A stretch of DNA of 64,000 bases from Pempheris klunzingeri (lineage: Eukaryota > Chordata > Actinopteri > Acropomatiformes > Pempheridae): contig NC_092016.1 of NCBI RefSeq assembly GCF_042242105.1, positions 3,953,501-4,017,500 of the forward strand. Direction: 5' to 3'. Shown in pieces: positions 38,501 through 49,006 of the stretch. Within the stretch, counting starts at the first letter, position 1. Each line of letters opens with the position of its first letter. Both the position numbers and the translations under genes were made by a program. The notes under the pieces were generated by a model that saw only the letters and a program-made list of their open reading frames with translations, made no database searches and was not told where the DNA came from.

Positions 38501-40383
38501 TTATGTTTTGTGTCTATTGTTATGCTGATATGCAGCCAAATATTTTAGATTCTTGTGCCGTCATTCGCTTAACTTTAGCCTCAGCAGGTCCACTATCAGC
38601 ACATCACAATGAGAACATTTACTGCTACCAGTGACTTCATCGTGTTCATCATCGGCTCACTAATTATGTGTGCTGATCCTGTAGATCCAGTGCAGCTACA
38701 ATAACTGCAAAATCACTCAACTAGCTGATAAACTGAGTCTAGTGTTTGGAAAAGTATTTTGTTTGTTCTGATTGGCACTTGGCTAATTAAAATGTTCAAC
38801 TCTTCTTTTCCACCCAGGGAAATGTCTGTTTCTCTCTGGTCTGACTGAAATCCAGCTCAACTACATGCATGACGAGAGCCTGCCAGAGAAATACAGCATT
38901 GGCTTCACCAACATGGTCGAGAGGACCACGCCTGGCAGCAAGGACCTCTCCAGGTGAACAGGAACAACAGTTTCACTTTAAAAATGTTGTTTACAATTAC
39001 AAGTCAGTCATTTTAGTTGATACTTTTATACAGAATGATTCAGAGTTGATGCAACAATACACTGAGAATGAATTATAAGATCACCAACAGTGAAGAACCT
39101 CTGGGTAAATATCACCCAATACAATCCAGTGTCTGTTTTTAAACATTAAAATTTTCTGGGTTTCTGTTTCTGTTCCAGTAAAGAGATTCGTGAAGGAGGC
39201 CGGCAGTTACTTGACAAGCTGCAGAAATACAAGCCCTTAATAGCAGCTTTTAATGGAAAAGGTAAACTATGATGTATATTAATGCCATTGAGGTTTTTAA
39301 AAAAAAAGGGAGCTGGGGAAGGAGAGTAATATTATAAAAAAAAAGAATCTGAATTTCCAGGATTAAAGTAGTAAATTTACAAGACAAAAAACTCAGATAT
39401 TCTCTGAAATTAAAGTTGTAAATTTGCAAGAGAAAAATCTCAGGAATTCTCCAAGACTGAAGTCCTGTGTCGAGGAACAACTTCGCTTCAGTTTGCAAAG
39501 TTGGATCAACCTCATCACGCCACAGTCATCTCCGCTTTCCGCGTATTCTGTCTGCAGTGGAAGACCTCATCAAATTATAACATGCAATCGAATTTAACAA
39601 TAAGGAAATACTAGTGATTTTATTCAAGAAACACTATTTTTCTTAGTTTATTTCTCATAAAATTACAACTTTAATCTCAGAATATTACTCCACCCTGCCC
39701 CGTCTCTGTAATGTTCTGTGTTTTTGCCTATAATGGCCCTAATCCATGTTATTGTGTACTGACATTTGTTTATTTTGGCAGGTATTTATGAAATCTTCTG
39801 CAAGGAAATCTTTGGTGTGAAGGCAAAGAATCTCGAGTTTGGTCTGCAGCCCTACAAAATCCCAGAAACTGAAACAGTATGTTGAAACAGCACCTGGATT
39901 ACTCTTAAAATATACTCAACAGCACAAACAACAATCTTCACAGCATGTTTCCTTACACCTAGGTGTGCTACCTGATGCCATCATCGAGCCCTCGCTGTGC
40001 CCAGTTTCCTCGTGCGCAGGATAAGGTACACTTCTACATCAAGCTAAAGGAGCTGCGAGACCAGATGAAAGGTGTGGCACCGAGCCTGGAGGTGAAGGAG
40101 ACAGACTACTCATTTGATCTGCAGCTCGCAAAAGGTAAATAGTGTAAACAGATACATGTAGTGGTTTTATTCGATTTTCTGAAACGTGAGCAGGGTCCAG
40201 ATTTTAGTTTTACGTGGATACTTATGTCTTAGATGAAGATCTGACTCCTCGATGTTGTGTTTGTTTTTTTCTGCAGAGGATGCCAAGAGGATGGCAATCA
40301 AAGAAGAGCAGGTGGATCCAGAGTATGAAAGCTGTAGTGGGCTGCATGGTGACGTGAGGCAAAGCAGCAACTCCTCCAACTAA
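35585..40383 (+). CDS. tdg.1: Thymine DNA glycosylase, tandem copy 1
   Basis: Excises T or oxidised 5-methylcytosine (fC, caC) opposite G in base excision repair and active demethylation. Nine coding exons (35585-35640, 36569-36888, 37505-37704, 37891-37960, 38818-38953, 39179-39261, 39782-39876, 39963-40134, 40277-40383) give 412 aa. The N-terminus is His/Gln-rich, with an AT-hook-like KKKRGRPPK after it. The catalytic motif GINPGL has Asn196 (human Asn140), followed by the usual [12 protein letters not shown]. The second motif reads [11 protein letters not shown], so human Ala274 is replaced by Pro while the intercalating Arg is kept. A SUMO-type IKEE is present near the C-terminus. The protein stops early in exon 9 and lacks the terminal QWMTQSF-type segment of copy 2. 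Symbol by analogy with the zebrafish tandem pair; which copy corresponds to which is not proven. Confidence 0.95.
36925..37240 (+). repeat. Dispersed repeat in tdg copy 1 intron 2
   Basis: The segment runs from ATTTTCCTGATTAATCGATC to TTGTTGCAGCTCTT. It shares long stretches with the reverse complement of 43180-43445, for example GTCAGAAAATGGTGAAAAAT, CCATTTCCCAAAGCTCGAGG and AGAAAATATTCACATTTGAG. It is an interspersed repeat widespread in teleosts (recognised from memory); the class is uncertain. Confidence 0.6.
39308..39706. mobile_element. MITE-like repeat in tdg copy 1 intron 6
   Basis: The left end GAGCTGGGGAAGGAGAGTAA and the reverse complement of the right end (GAGACGGGGCAGGGTGGAGT, AATATT) form imperfect terminal inverted repeats. 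The interior holds two diverged copies of a roughly 48-bp unit containing ATTAAAGTTGTAAATTTGCA. No transposase coding is present. Confidence 0.5.
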
Positions 40384-40631
40384 AGGAGACGGAGGAGAGG
40401 TGAAAAAACAGGCCTGTCTGCTGTAGCACACAGGTAGTGTAGCTACTATGTAGTTCTATGTAAATTTAGCTGGATTTAGATTAAATGGGACTTAAATAAT
40501 AAATAAATAATTTCAGGTGCATATAATCCAAACCACTGTGACTGCTTCTCTACTATAACTATAAGAAAAGCATTGGTTGACTTCTAACTGGCTTCTGCAA
40601 GCAGCACTAATCATTGTTATTTATCTTGCAG

Positions 40632-40738
40632 AAATGGGCATTGTAGGCCAGTCAGCGGACAACATGACAAGGAACCGCCGCAGCTGGAAATGTCCGCACA
40701 ACAGATACCAGATATCAGCTGTAGCATGATGCATCAGT
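40632..40738 (+). pseudogene. Decayed terminal coding exon of tdg copy 1
   Basis: After a good acceptor (ATTTATCTTGCAG) lies a sequence ending GCACAACAGATACCAGATAT, CAGC, which matches the last exon of copy 2 (GCAGACCAGATCCCAGACAT, CAGC) at 21 of 24 bases. It follows the stop codon in exon 9. A donor at 40399 (GGAGAG|GTGAAA) would join it in the ancestral phase, as 3' UTR. It appears to be a former coding exon now untranslated. Confidence 0.55.
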
Positions 40739-41187
40739 GAGGGGGAGAGACCCTCTGATGACACCACAAGAGAAGAGGAGTCCCACTGTTTCCTGAAGCA
40801 TCACAATGTGACGCACAAGGGGTGAAGTCCCCACAACGGTTACATTTTCTAACTCTCAAACAGACTGTGCATGTTTTGGTGTCATTTTTTATCTCTATTT
40901 ATTGCATTTTGTATGGTATGTGTGTCCAGTGAATTATTTTTGTATTTTGAAAGAATGACATTTTATGATTTTGAGCTGTATAAATAGGTAATTGTCCTCT
41001 GGCATTTCTAATCCGTAATTGCAGAGTTATTAAATCTCTTCTAAAGCCGCCACGTTTACTGTCTCATTGTTTCAGTCGTTCATGTAAAACTGTACCAGGA
41101 AGCATGTTTTACTTCTCAGCAGCCGTGTGTTCAAGTTTATATTAAGCGCAGACCTGCAGAGAAAACGCCAACATTTATAAAGCTAGA

Positions 41188-41193
41188 AATAAA
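41188..41193 (+). terminator. Candidate polyadenylation signal of tdg copy 1
   Basis: AATAAA about 800 nt after the stop codon; an ATTAAA at 41029-41034 is an equally possible, nearer signal. The choice cannot be made without transcripts. Confidence 0.3.
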
Positions 41194-41199
41194 ATCACA

Positions 41200-42120
41200 A
41201 TGACACATAACGACGTTTAATGATTTTAGAAAACAGTCAACGTTCACACATTTCTGGCTACAAAATGTTTTGTTGAATACAACTAAAAAGGACAGATTCA
41301 ACCCAGTGTTTGAACCCAGGCCACGTTTAAGTTTCTGTTATCATTTAGATGTAAATGTGCATAAGATGCTTAAAACATTGCACTGTGTGCCAATTATAGA
41401 TCTGATTTTCAAAAATCTGAGTTCATTATATAGCAAAATACACCCTCTTATTTTCTGCTGTGATAAATGTCTTATCAAGTTGTATTGACTTATTTTGCAC
41501 AACCCCCTGTTTGTAACATAGGTGTAGTTAACAAAGAAGAAAGACTGGTCAATAGAAATGCCCCACTGGGACCTTTAGGCCTGTGTGTGATACCACAATA
41601 GATAGTTTAAAGTTTGAAACAGTGCAGCTACGTTAAATTTGTAATTCTAATTCATTCTGTTTAAAAATTCTAGATTAAATGTGTATTAAAAATATTAAAG
41701 GAGTTGTAGTATTAGTTGTACTACTGGGAGTACGGGAGAAATAGACTATATGAGGCCAAAATAAATAAACACTGCACCAAGCTGGCATCATAATGAGCAT
41801 CCCAGACTATCAACCAATAGAAGAAAAATCTCACAGAGTTTAAAAGTCGAGCAGCTCATACCAATGCTAAAATGGGTGTGTACTATTTTGTCTGCTGTCG
41901 ATTTAATCGCGTAGTTTACATTATAAACATTATATTCAAAGGTGATTATTTAAATAGCGAGCTATAATATATAATATTTTAAAATATGTTCCTGGAGTTG
42001 ATGTTCTTGTTTATAGTAATAGATGTTTTTATTGTGCCACCCCTATTTGTTGGACTTGGGATCTTCCGGTGTCAAAGTTGACCGGCGGTGCTGTCATGTC
42101 TTTGTTGCCTCAGTAGCTCC
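41200..42120. other. Intergenic region between the two tdg copies
   Basis: AT-rich spacer with no coding exon recognised. The right end should hold the promoter of copy 2. Confidence 0.5.
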
Positions 42121-42139
42121 TCATATTTTGTGAATAGAA

Positions 42140-42208
42140 GAGCGGGATAGATGGAAAAAAGAGAGCTACCTGGACAGAAGAAACAAATTTAAACCTCACC
42201 CTCAACAG
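42140..42208 (+). other. Probable 5' UTR exon of tdg copy 2
   Basis: The stretch ends in CCTCAACAG|GTTTGT, a usable donor, about 630 bp before the coding start. It contains a complete 13-codon upstream frame (MEKRELPGQKKQI). The upstream edge is approximate. Confidence 0.4.
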
Positions 42209-42297
42209 GTTTGTTCACGTTTTTAAACGCTGGCGAGCTGTGTTCAGTTTCTTTGTGAGAAATCTCCATGGAGGCGAAACCATTCATCCATGCTAAA

Positions 42298-42326
42298 GTT
42301 AGCCGAGCAGCTAGCTGCTGGCTAAC
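42298..42326. repeat. Near-perfect 29-bp palindrome in tdg copy 2 intron
   Basis: GTTAGCC, G, AGCAGCT then AGCTGCT and GGCTAAC (preceded by no matching base): 14-bp arms with one unpaired G. It lies about 90 bp after the putative leader exon of tdg copy 2. Confidence 0.75.
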
Positions 42327-42837
42327 ATTAGCTGCACTTGTGGCTCTGCTACTGAATTGCTGTTAACAAAACCATTCACATTATCACCCGGAATACAAAA
42401 CATTGTTTACTAAAACTAGGTCGCCACAAACGTGTACCAACGCATGCTAGCAGTGTATTTTAAACCTGTTGTAAGATTGTGCATTAATATCTGGTTTTCA
42501 TTCCGGGCTAGCTTGCTAGCTAGCATAGCTATGGGAGAACAATTTAAAGCAGGTGTAGATGTGTAGTCACAGACTTTGGTGTTCAGGAAGTCTATTATTG
42601 TCGTGTTTTTTATACAGTAGGGTCCGCAAAGGAATGATTTCATGTGTAATCGCCATCTAAGTTATCTTTTGTTTGAATGTTTTATGCTGTGGTTTATCTT
42701 TTGTTGCTAACTTCACAGTTTGTCCACAAAGTCCTGCCACATGCATTCAGTTTCACACACTGCCAGACTCTTAATATGTTAAACCACATAGATATCTTTC
42801 TATTGATTTTATTCAATTAAGTCAAACCACCCAAAAG

Positions 42838-45800
42838 ATGGAGGAAAAGCTGAATGGATCATTCCCTGTTGTCTCCCCGGAGTATCTTCAACAGTGGTGA
42901 GTCTTCCTCCTCCCCACAATGAGGCCATGCAGGAGTCAGCTTATATCAGCAAACCTCTGAATGGCAACGTGATGAAAATGAAATGAAAGCATGTGTGCCC
43001 AGCCGCCCTTTCTGTCTTTTTGTTTTACCATTGTTTTCATAATATGCCATTTTTGTTTGTGCACTGTGAATGATGCTTTAGGGGGCCATGTGTGTTGTTT
43101 TATTACAGCTGGATGGCATTTTACTTTGATTTAATTCAGGTAAAAGAAAAGGATTTTCCTTTCTTCGATTTGTCCTCAACTATGAAATTAATTGTCAGAT
43201 AATTTTTTACAATCGATTAATCTATTTGAGTAATTTTTTCAGAAAAAAAACCCTAAAAATTCTCTGATTCCAGCTTCTCAGATGTGAATATCTTCTGGTT
43301 TTTTTACTCCTCAATGGCAGTAAAGTGAATTTCTTTGCGTTGTGGACAAAACAAGATATTCTTATTCCATCTTAGGCTTTGGGAAACACTGATTGACCTT
43401 TTTCTGACATTTTTATTGTTGATTAACCAATAAAACATTCAACAGATTAACTAACAGTCTGAATAATAAGTAGTTGCTTATTACATATTATATATATAAC
43501 TGATATGCACTCAGGCGTCAGTTTATTAGATCAACCTTTCTGAGGGTAACTCAGACTTCTGTAACAGAAATTATTTGAGGTTATAATGATCAGGTTTTGT
43601 TTATTTAAACTGTCATTGTTTCAACTTTATGGTCAGTCTGAAGTTTGTGAGACTGTTTAATTGTATTGTGTTTCACTAAGAGGTATGCAGCCACTCACTG
43701 ACCTAAAGGTCCACAAACACCTCTCTTAATATATTAAACCCAATATTGGATTAATCTCAAACAACTCAGATAATTAGGTTAAAGTGAAGGAATTTGTTAT
43801 TTAGGTTACATAACTCACTGGTCTAACTCAGCTGTGACCCTGCAGCACACCTCGCTGCCATTTCCTTTGTTGTATTTATTATTTCCCTCTTTTCTTTTTA
43901 TTAATTATTCTTCCACCACAGGGTTCAGTCTGCACAGCAGTTTCAAGCTCTCCAGGCCCAATATTCAGGGTTCAACCCCAACTCTCAGTTTCACCACCCG
44001 GAGGGGCATATGGGAGAGACGGGCATGGCACACATGGGTAATCCAGAAGCCATGATGGAGCAGCAGGAACCTGCCAACCTGACAAAACGTACTACGATCC
44101 CTTTTGAATGAAATATCCTCACTGTATATAGAGCAGCTGGTAACAGATTTCTTGTTGACTCAGTGTGTCAACAGTAGGTCTACACATTTCTAAAAAAAAA
44201 TATGTTACTGCCTGGCACTTTCTAGTAAGCTGTTGGTGACAGTTTTATCAAATAAATTTTTTTCTAGAATGATTTTGAGTACTATTTGCTTGGAAATGTG
44301 GCACAGAAATATATAGATGGAGTTGTTAAAGACCGTTCTCCCTTTGAATAAAATGTCTCTGAACTTTTCCATTAGCCCCTGCCAAAAAGAGAGGCAGACC
44401 AGCTCAACCTAAGGAACCTAAGCAACCTAAACAACCCAAGCAACCCAAACCACCCAAACCACCAAAAGTTCCCAGGGCACCAAAGCCACCTAAGGACCCA
44501 AATGCACCTAAAGCCAAACCTGGTCCTAAACCCAAGAAGGGTGCTGAGGCTCAGGCCGACGGAAAGCAAGAGAAGATTGACGAGAGCTTCAAGAAGGTCA
44601 AGAGGAAAGTTGACCGCTTCAAGGGAATGTCAGAGGAGGAAGTTATGAAAAGAACTCTACCAGACCTGCTGGAATACAACCTGGACTATGTCATTGTAAG
44701 ATTCCCAGTTCAGCTCTTTAACAGTGGAGCCAAGCACTGCGCCATCAGGAATTAATTTGAGTTAATAAGCTTCAAAAACATGCACTGTGTTTTTTCCAGA
44801 TTGGTATCAATCCCGGACTCATGGCAGCTTATATTGGACGGTGGTTTCCTGGTCCAGGAAATCATTTTTGTAAGTTCTGTGACAATGATTTTGACTTGTG
44901 TTGTAATGTAGTAAAAATAGTTCCTGTGCTCGTCTGAAAAAATGATCCTGTATCTTTGTAAGACCCAAAGTGAGATTATTCAGGTTGAAATCAGAAGCAC
45001 ACATGGCCTTTAATAGATTATTTTACGTCACTTTCCCCATTTTTATAAATGAAGATTAAGGAGGATGCTGTGACATCAGACAAATATAATAATTCTTGTT
45101 AAAGAGATGAACCTTTTCATTCCAGGGAAGTGCCTGTTTCTGTCTGGATTTACTGAGGAGCAGCTCAACCACATGCATGACAGCACGCTGCCTGTCAAGT
45201 ACAAAATGGGTTTCACCAACATGGTGGCCAGGGCGACGCCAGGGAGCAAAGACCTCTCTAGGTAGGGGGGCATGTGAGATGCATCGTGTTTGATGTTACT
45301 GGAGCCAAAAAAATCAGAAATGTTGGGCCAAGAGGTGTCCTGAGTTGTGCTGAAGTTGGATGAGCAAACAGAACTCTGTGTTAGGCTGATATTCCTGTTA
45401 GCTTTGAGATTGAAATTCTGTTGCAACAGTGTATGTACAACCATTTTTTCTTATGTTTTCATCCCAACAGTAAAGAGTTGCGTGAAGGAGGCAAAATTCT
45501 CGTAGAAAAGTTGAAGAAATTCAAGCCTCTTATTGCTGTTTTCAATGGAAAATGTAAGAACTCTTCTACTACAGAGCAACAATTAGAGTAAGATGATTTG
45601 TTCTAGTGATTAAAGTGATTTTCTATTTCTCTCTCTGCAGGTATCTATGAAATGTTCTGCAGAGAGTTGTTTGGTAAAAAACCACAGAGTCTTCAATTTG
45701 GTTTGCAGCCACACAAGATTCCCGACTGTGACGTGGTGAGCTTCATTATGGATTCTTCAGATATTAATGAAAGTTACCCTCATTTTCTAAACTGGCCTCT

Positions 45801-47194
45801 CAAAATGGACGGACTAATGGTTTGAGTTTTACCTGCATAGTAAAGTTAATATATCAGTTCAGTACTTGGTAACAGATTCAGTTAATCACAGGACATTTAA
45901 CATACTTGCTCTACTCAAGAGTTGAAAAACCATATCCTCATAACTTAATGTACGAACAGCCGCCAGTTTAGAAAATGAGACTGTAAACCACACCGCAGCA
46001 GTCCATGTTTCATTACCTCTGAAAACTCGACCTGACAGTCGTTTCCACTGCGCAGGCTCTGTACCTGATGCCTTCATCCAGCGCTCGTTGTGCCCAGTTC
46101 CCTCGTGCTCAGGACAAAGTCCACTTCTACATCAAACTGAGGGAGCTCCGAGATGAGCTCAAGGGCATCCAGAAACAGACTGAAATCGAGGAGGTTAAAT
46201 ACTCATTTGACCTGCAGCTAGCCAAGGGTAAGAGTGGAGGGGTTTAGTGTAGATTCTAAATTATCCAAACTTTAAAACAGAAAACAACAACACAATAATG
46301 CTATAAGCCTCGTTAAAGATAATTAGTTCTGGTGTAGTAAAGAATGAACGTTTTCTTTTAAACGCTAATTGGCGCTGAAAGTAGCAGCATCATCATCATG
46401 GACTTGATACTCTGGATCCAGGTCCGATCATGTTTGGCATTCGTTCTTCCCTTTTTCACAGAGGATGCCAAGAGGACGGCGATAAAGGAGGAGCAGTACG
46501 ACCCTGGTTATGAAGACGCCTACGGTGGAGCATATACAGAGAGAGGACCTGAAGGGGACCAGGCCCAAAGCCAGACCAACGGTCACTGTACATTCTCCAC
46601 TGGAGAAAACACAGGTACCTCACATACTGTTGACTCGGAGTGTCTTCCACTCTTCAGATGTACTTATGTACAGGGTGCAGCATGGTGTCGTATAACCAGA
46701 CATGTATTTTAACCATCTTTTTTTTTTTAAATTATCGTTTGGACAATTTATGGCTTTTTATTCGACAGCGCTAACAGACGGAGAAAGGAAACAGAGTGAG
46801 GGAACGACACGCAGCAAACTGTCCGGCTAGCATGGAGTCAGCCAGGGACTCACTGCTCGGGACATTTGTGCCTGAACTTTAGCAATGTTTACAGGAAAGT
46901 TAGTGAGTTCTTGGTCAGCTGTGATTGGAACAGTCAGCATTGTTATGTGAACTGAAGTAACCGTGTTACAGCTGGCTTTCTGCACTCAGGTGATTTCTTG
47001 AACATCATGTGTATGAGAAACCTGATTCCTGTAGTCAGAGACGCCTGATTTTTATTTTTTATGTTTTCGCCCCCGCAAGATTACTTCAGGAGAAGTAACT
47101 TCTAAAGCCATGTATACGTGCAACCAGGTTTCTGATCAGCTTTTTGCAAGTCCGCAAGTGTACGACAAGTTGTCCTTATCACTGCACCGGCCTC

Positions 47195-47232
<38 letters not shown>

Positions 47233-47642
47233 GTATTAGCAGATTACATCACCACCATTACTTCATACGGTCGGGCATACATCGGCTGCTGCTTCATGTG
47301 GGTTTAAAGTTACAAGGCTGTCAAATATCCTGCATTGCCTGATTTTCTTGAGGTAAACGGGTGTCTTGTGTGCATGTAAGCGCACTCATTGAAAAAGAGT
47401 CATAGCCTACAGTTGGATTATTACACTGTTGGGCGCTACTGTGCATCTGACAGATCGTATCAGAATGAAGATAATAGATATCAGCGTCTCAGCCTGTGTG
47501 TTGTCTGTCTGCAGAAGGAGCACAGGCGGCGACCACATCACAAATAGCAGAGGGCCAGCTCCCGGACGGACAGTGGATGACCCAGTCCTTTGCAGACCAG
47601 ATCCCAGACATCAGCGGAGGACCAAAGGATGGCAGCGTATGA
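42838..47642 (+). CDS. tdg.2: Thymine DNA glycosylase, tandem copy 2
   Basis: Ten coding exons (42838-42896, 43922-44088, 44376-44695, 44800-44869, 45126-45261, 45471-45553, 45641-45735, 46056-46227, 46462-46614, 47515-47642) give 460 aa. Exons 4-8 have the same lengths as in copy 1 (70, 136, 83, 95, 172). The N-terminus has a [13 protein letters not shown]-hook-like core, then a Lys-Pro-rich tract built of PKQ/PKP units. Motif 1 is GINPGL with Asn186 as the catalytic residue. The following loop reads [16 protein letters not shown] where human has MAAYKGHHYPGPGNHF. Motif 2 [17 protein letters not shown] is intact, as are the SUMO site IKEE and the C-terminal [16 protein letters not shown]. 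It therefore keeps the full vertebrate TDG architecture but with an altered substrate-pocket loop. Confidence 0.95.
43180..43445 (-). repeat. Dispersed repeat in tdg copy 2 intron 1
   Basis: Reverse-complement copy of the repeat at 36925-37240; shared blocks include GTTTCCCAAAGCCTAAGATG and ATTCACATCTGAGAAGCTGG. It lies in a different intron from the copy-1 insertion and in opposite orientation, so the two insertions are independent. Confidence 0.6.
45779..45979. repeat. 18-bp perfect inverted repeat in tdg copy 2 intron 7
   Basis: CTCATTTTCTAAACTGGC at 45779-45796 is repeated as its exact reverse complement at 45962-45979, 165 bp apart. This may be a small fold-back element or MITE. Confidence 0.75.
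47197..47231. repeat. (CA)n microsatellite in tdg copy 2 intron 9
   Basis: About 17 CA units in the last intron of tdg copy 2. Confidence 0.9.
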
Positions 47643-49006
47643 GGAACAAGGGCTGCGTTGACATGCAGAGACCTCTTTTTGTCAGGTTTTAAGTTGTTTA
47701 CCGTTTTTATTAGTGTCCGAGTGGAGTATACACACATAGATGGACTTTTTAGACATTTTGCAGAATATACTTTCTGCACCTTTTTATTTCGTTTGTGGTC
47801 TTGTATACATGTATGATCGTCTTCATGGCAGTCTTCTTAAATATGTGAAATCAGGGACTTGACAATGATGCTCGACTGTCCTTGGAGAAGGTCATGTATT
47901 TAAACGTTTGTTTTGCCTTTGTACTGTACTGTACCATACTGCACTGTGATGCAGTAAGTGTAAACATTCATATCTACTGTTTGGACAGTAGACAGAACCA
48001 CAGATGGTTATTTTATGAGCTTGACAGATCAGCGTGAGCCAATACGATCCTCTGTGCTAACTGAGGATTTAACTAGCATTAATGTTTTACATTCATGGTG
48101 CTATGAACTGAGCACAATGCAACTCAGTGAAACCAGACTCTTATAATGTCTGTCAGAGATTCCACAGAGGGAATTTCTGGCAAACCTTTCAATATAAAGT
48201 TGCAAAAGTCAAGCAAGTTTTATTTCAATCTTTGTTATTATCACTTTTTTGCTTTAGGGATTTTAGAATTATGATTCATATGTTTATGAAAATGTCATTC
48301 ACAAGGAATTTTATGAAACAATTGTCCATTAAAATGTCCTGATGGTGCTTTTTCTACATTATTGGATTATATTTCTGTTATTTTAAGCGTCATACGGTAC
48401 AGCAGAGAGTATATTGAAGGTGTTTTATTTAGTAAAGGTTCTATTTTAAGAAACAGCAGTTGAAAGTGGAGCCCAGCGTAAGAGAGAGTGACTGACATGC
48501 AACAAAGGTTGTAGATTATATTTATCATTAATTGGTTTTGAGTGTGTGTTTAACTGCACTGAATTTCAACCCATCCCATCCTTTCAGGTAAAGTCTGGTA
48601 TGATGTACTCGCTCTACTTCAGAGTCACGAGGCTCAAGTGCCAAAGCTTTGACTGTAAGAAATTCACAAAATCAACCTGCTTTTTAACACACTTCCTTAA
48701 AAAGACTCTCAGGTGTAGGGTGTGTTGCTGCCCGGCTGTACGACTTACAAAACAGCTCTTTACATTTGGAAGTATTTGAGAAGTCGCATACTTGTATGCA
48801 AGATAAAGAAAAAAACATTTAATTCTTCATATAAATGTTTAACATTTGCATTTCTAACCAGTCTCTTTCTGCCCCGTTCGTGGTTGATGTGTCCATGTAC
48901 TTGTCATCTTGCCATACGAAGGTGTAACGGTGAAGGAGAAGAGGCCCAGGCTACCGCTGTCCTCTGTCCTCTTAAGTTTAGTTGCAATCTGAGGTAACTG
49001 TTGAGG
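47643..49006. other. Convergent 3' ends of tdg copy 2 and pnpla3-like copy A
   Basis: About 1.4 kb containing the 3' UTRs of two converging genes. No further coding exon was recognised. Confidence 0.5.
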
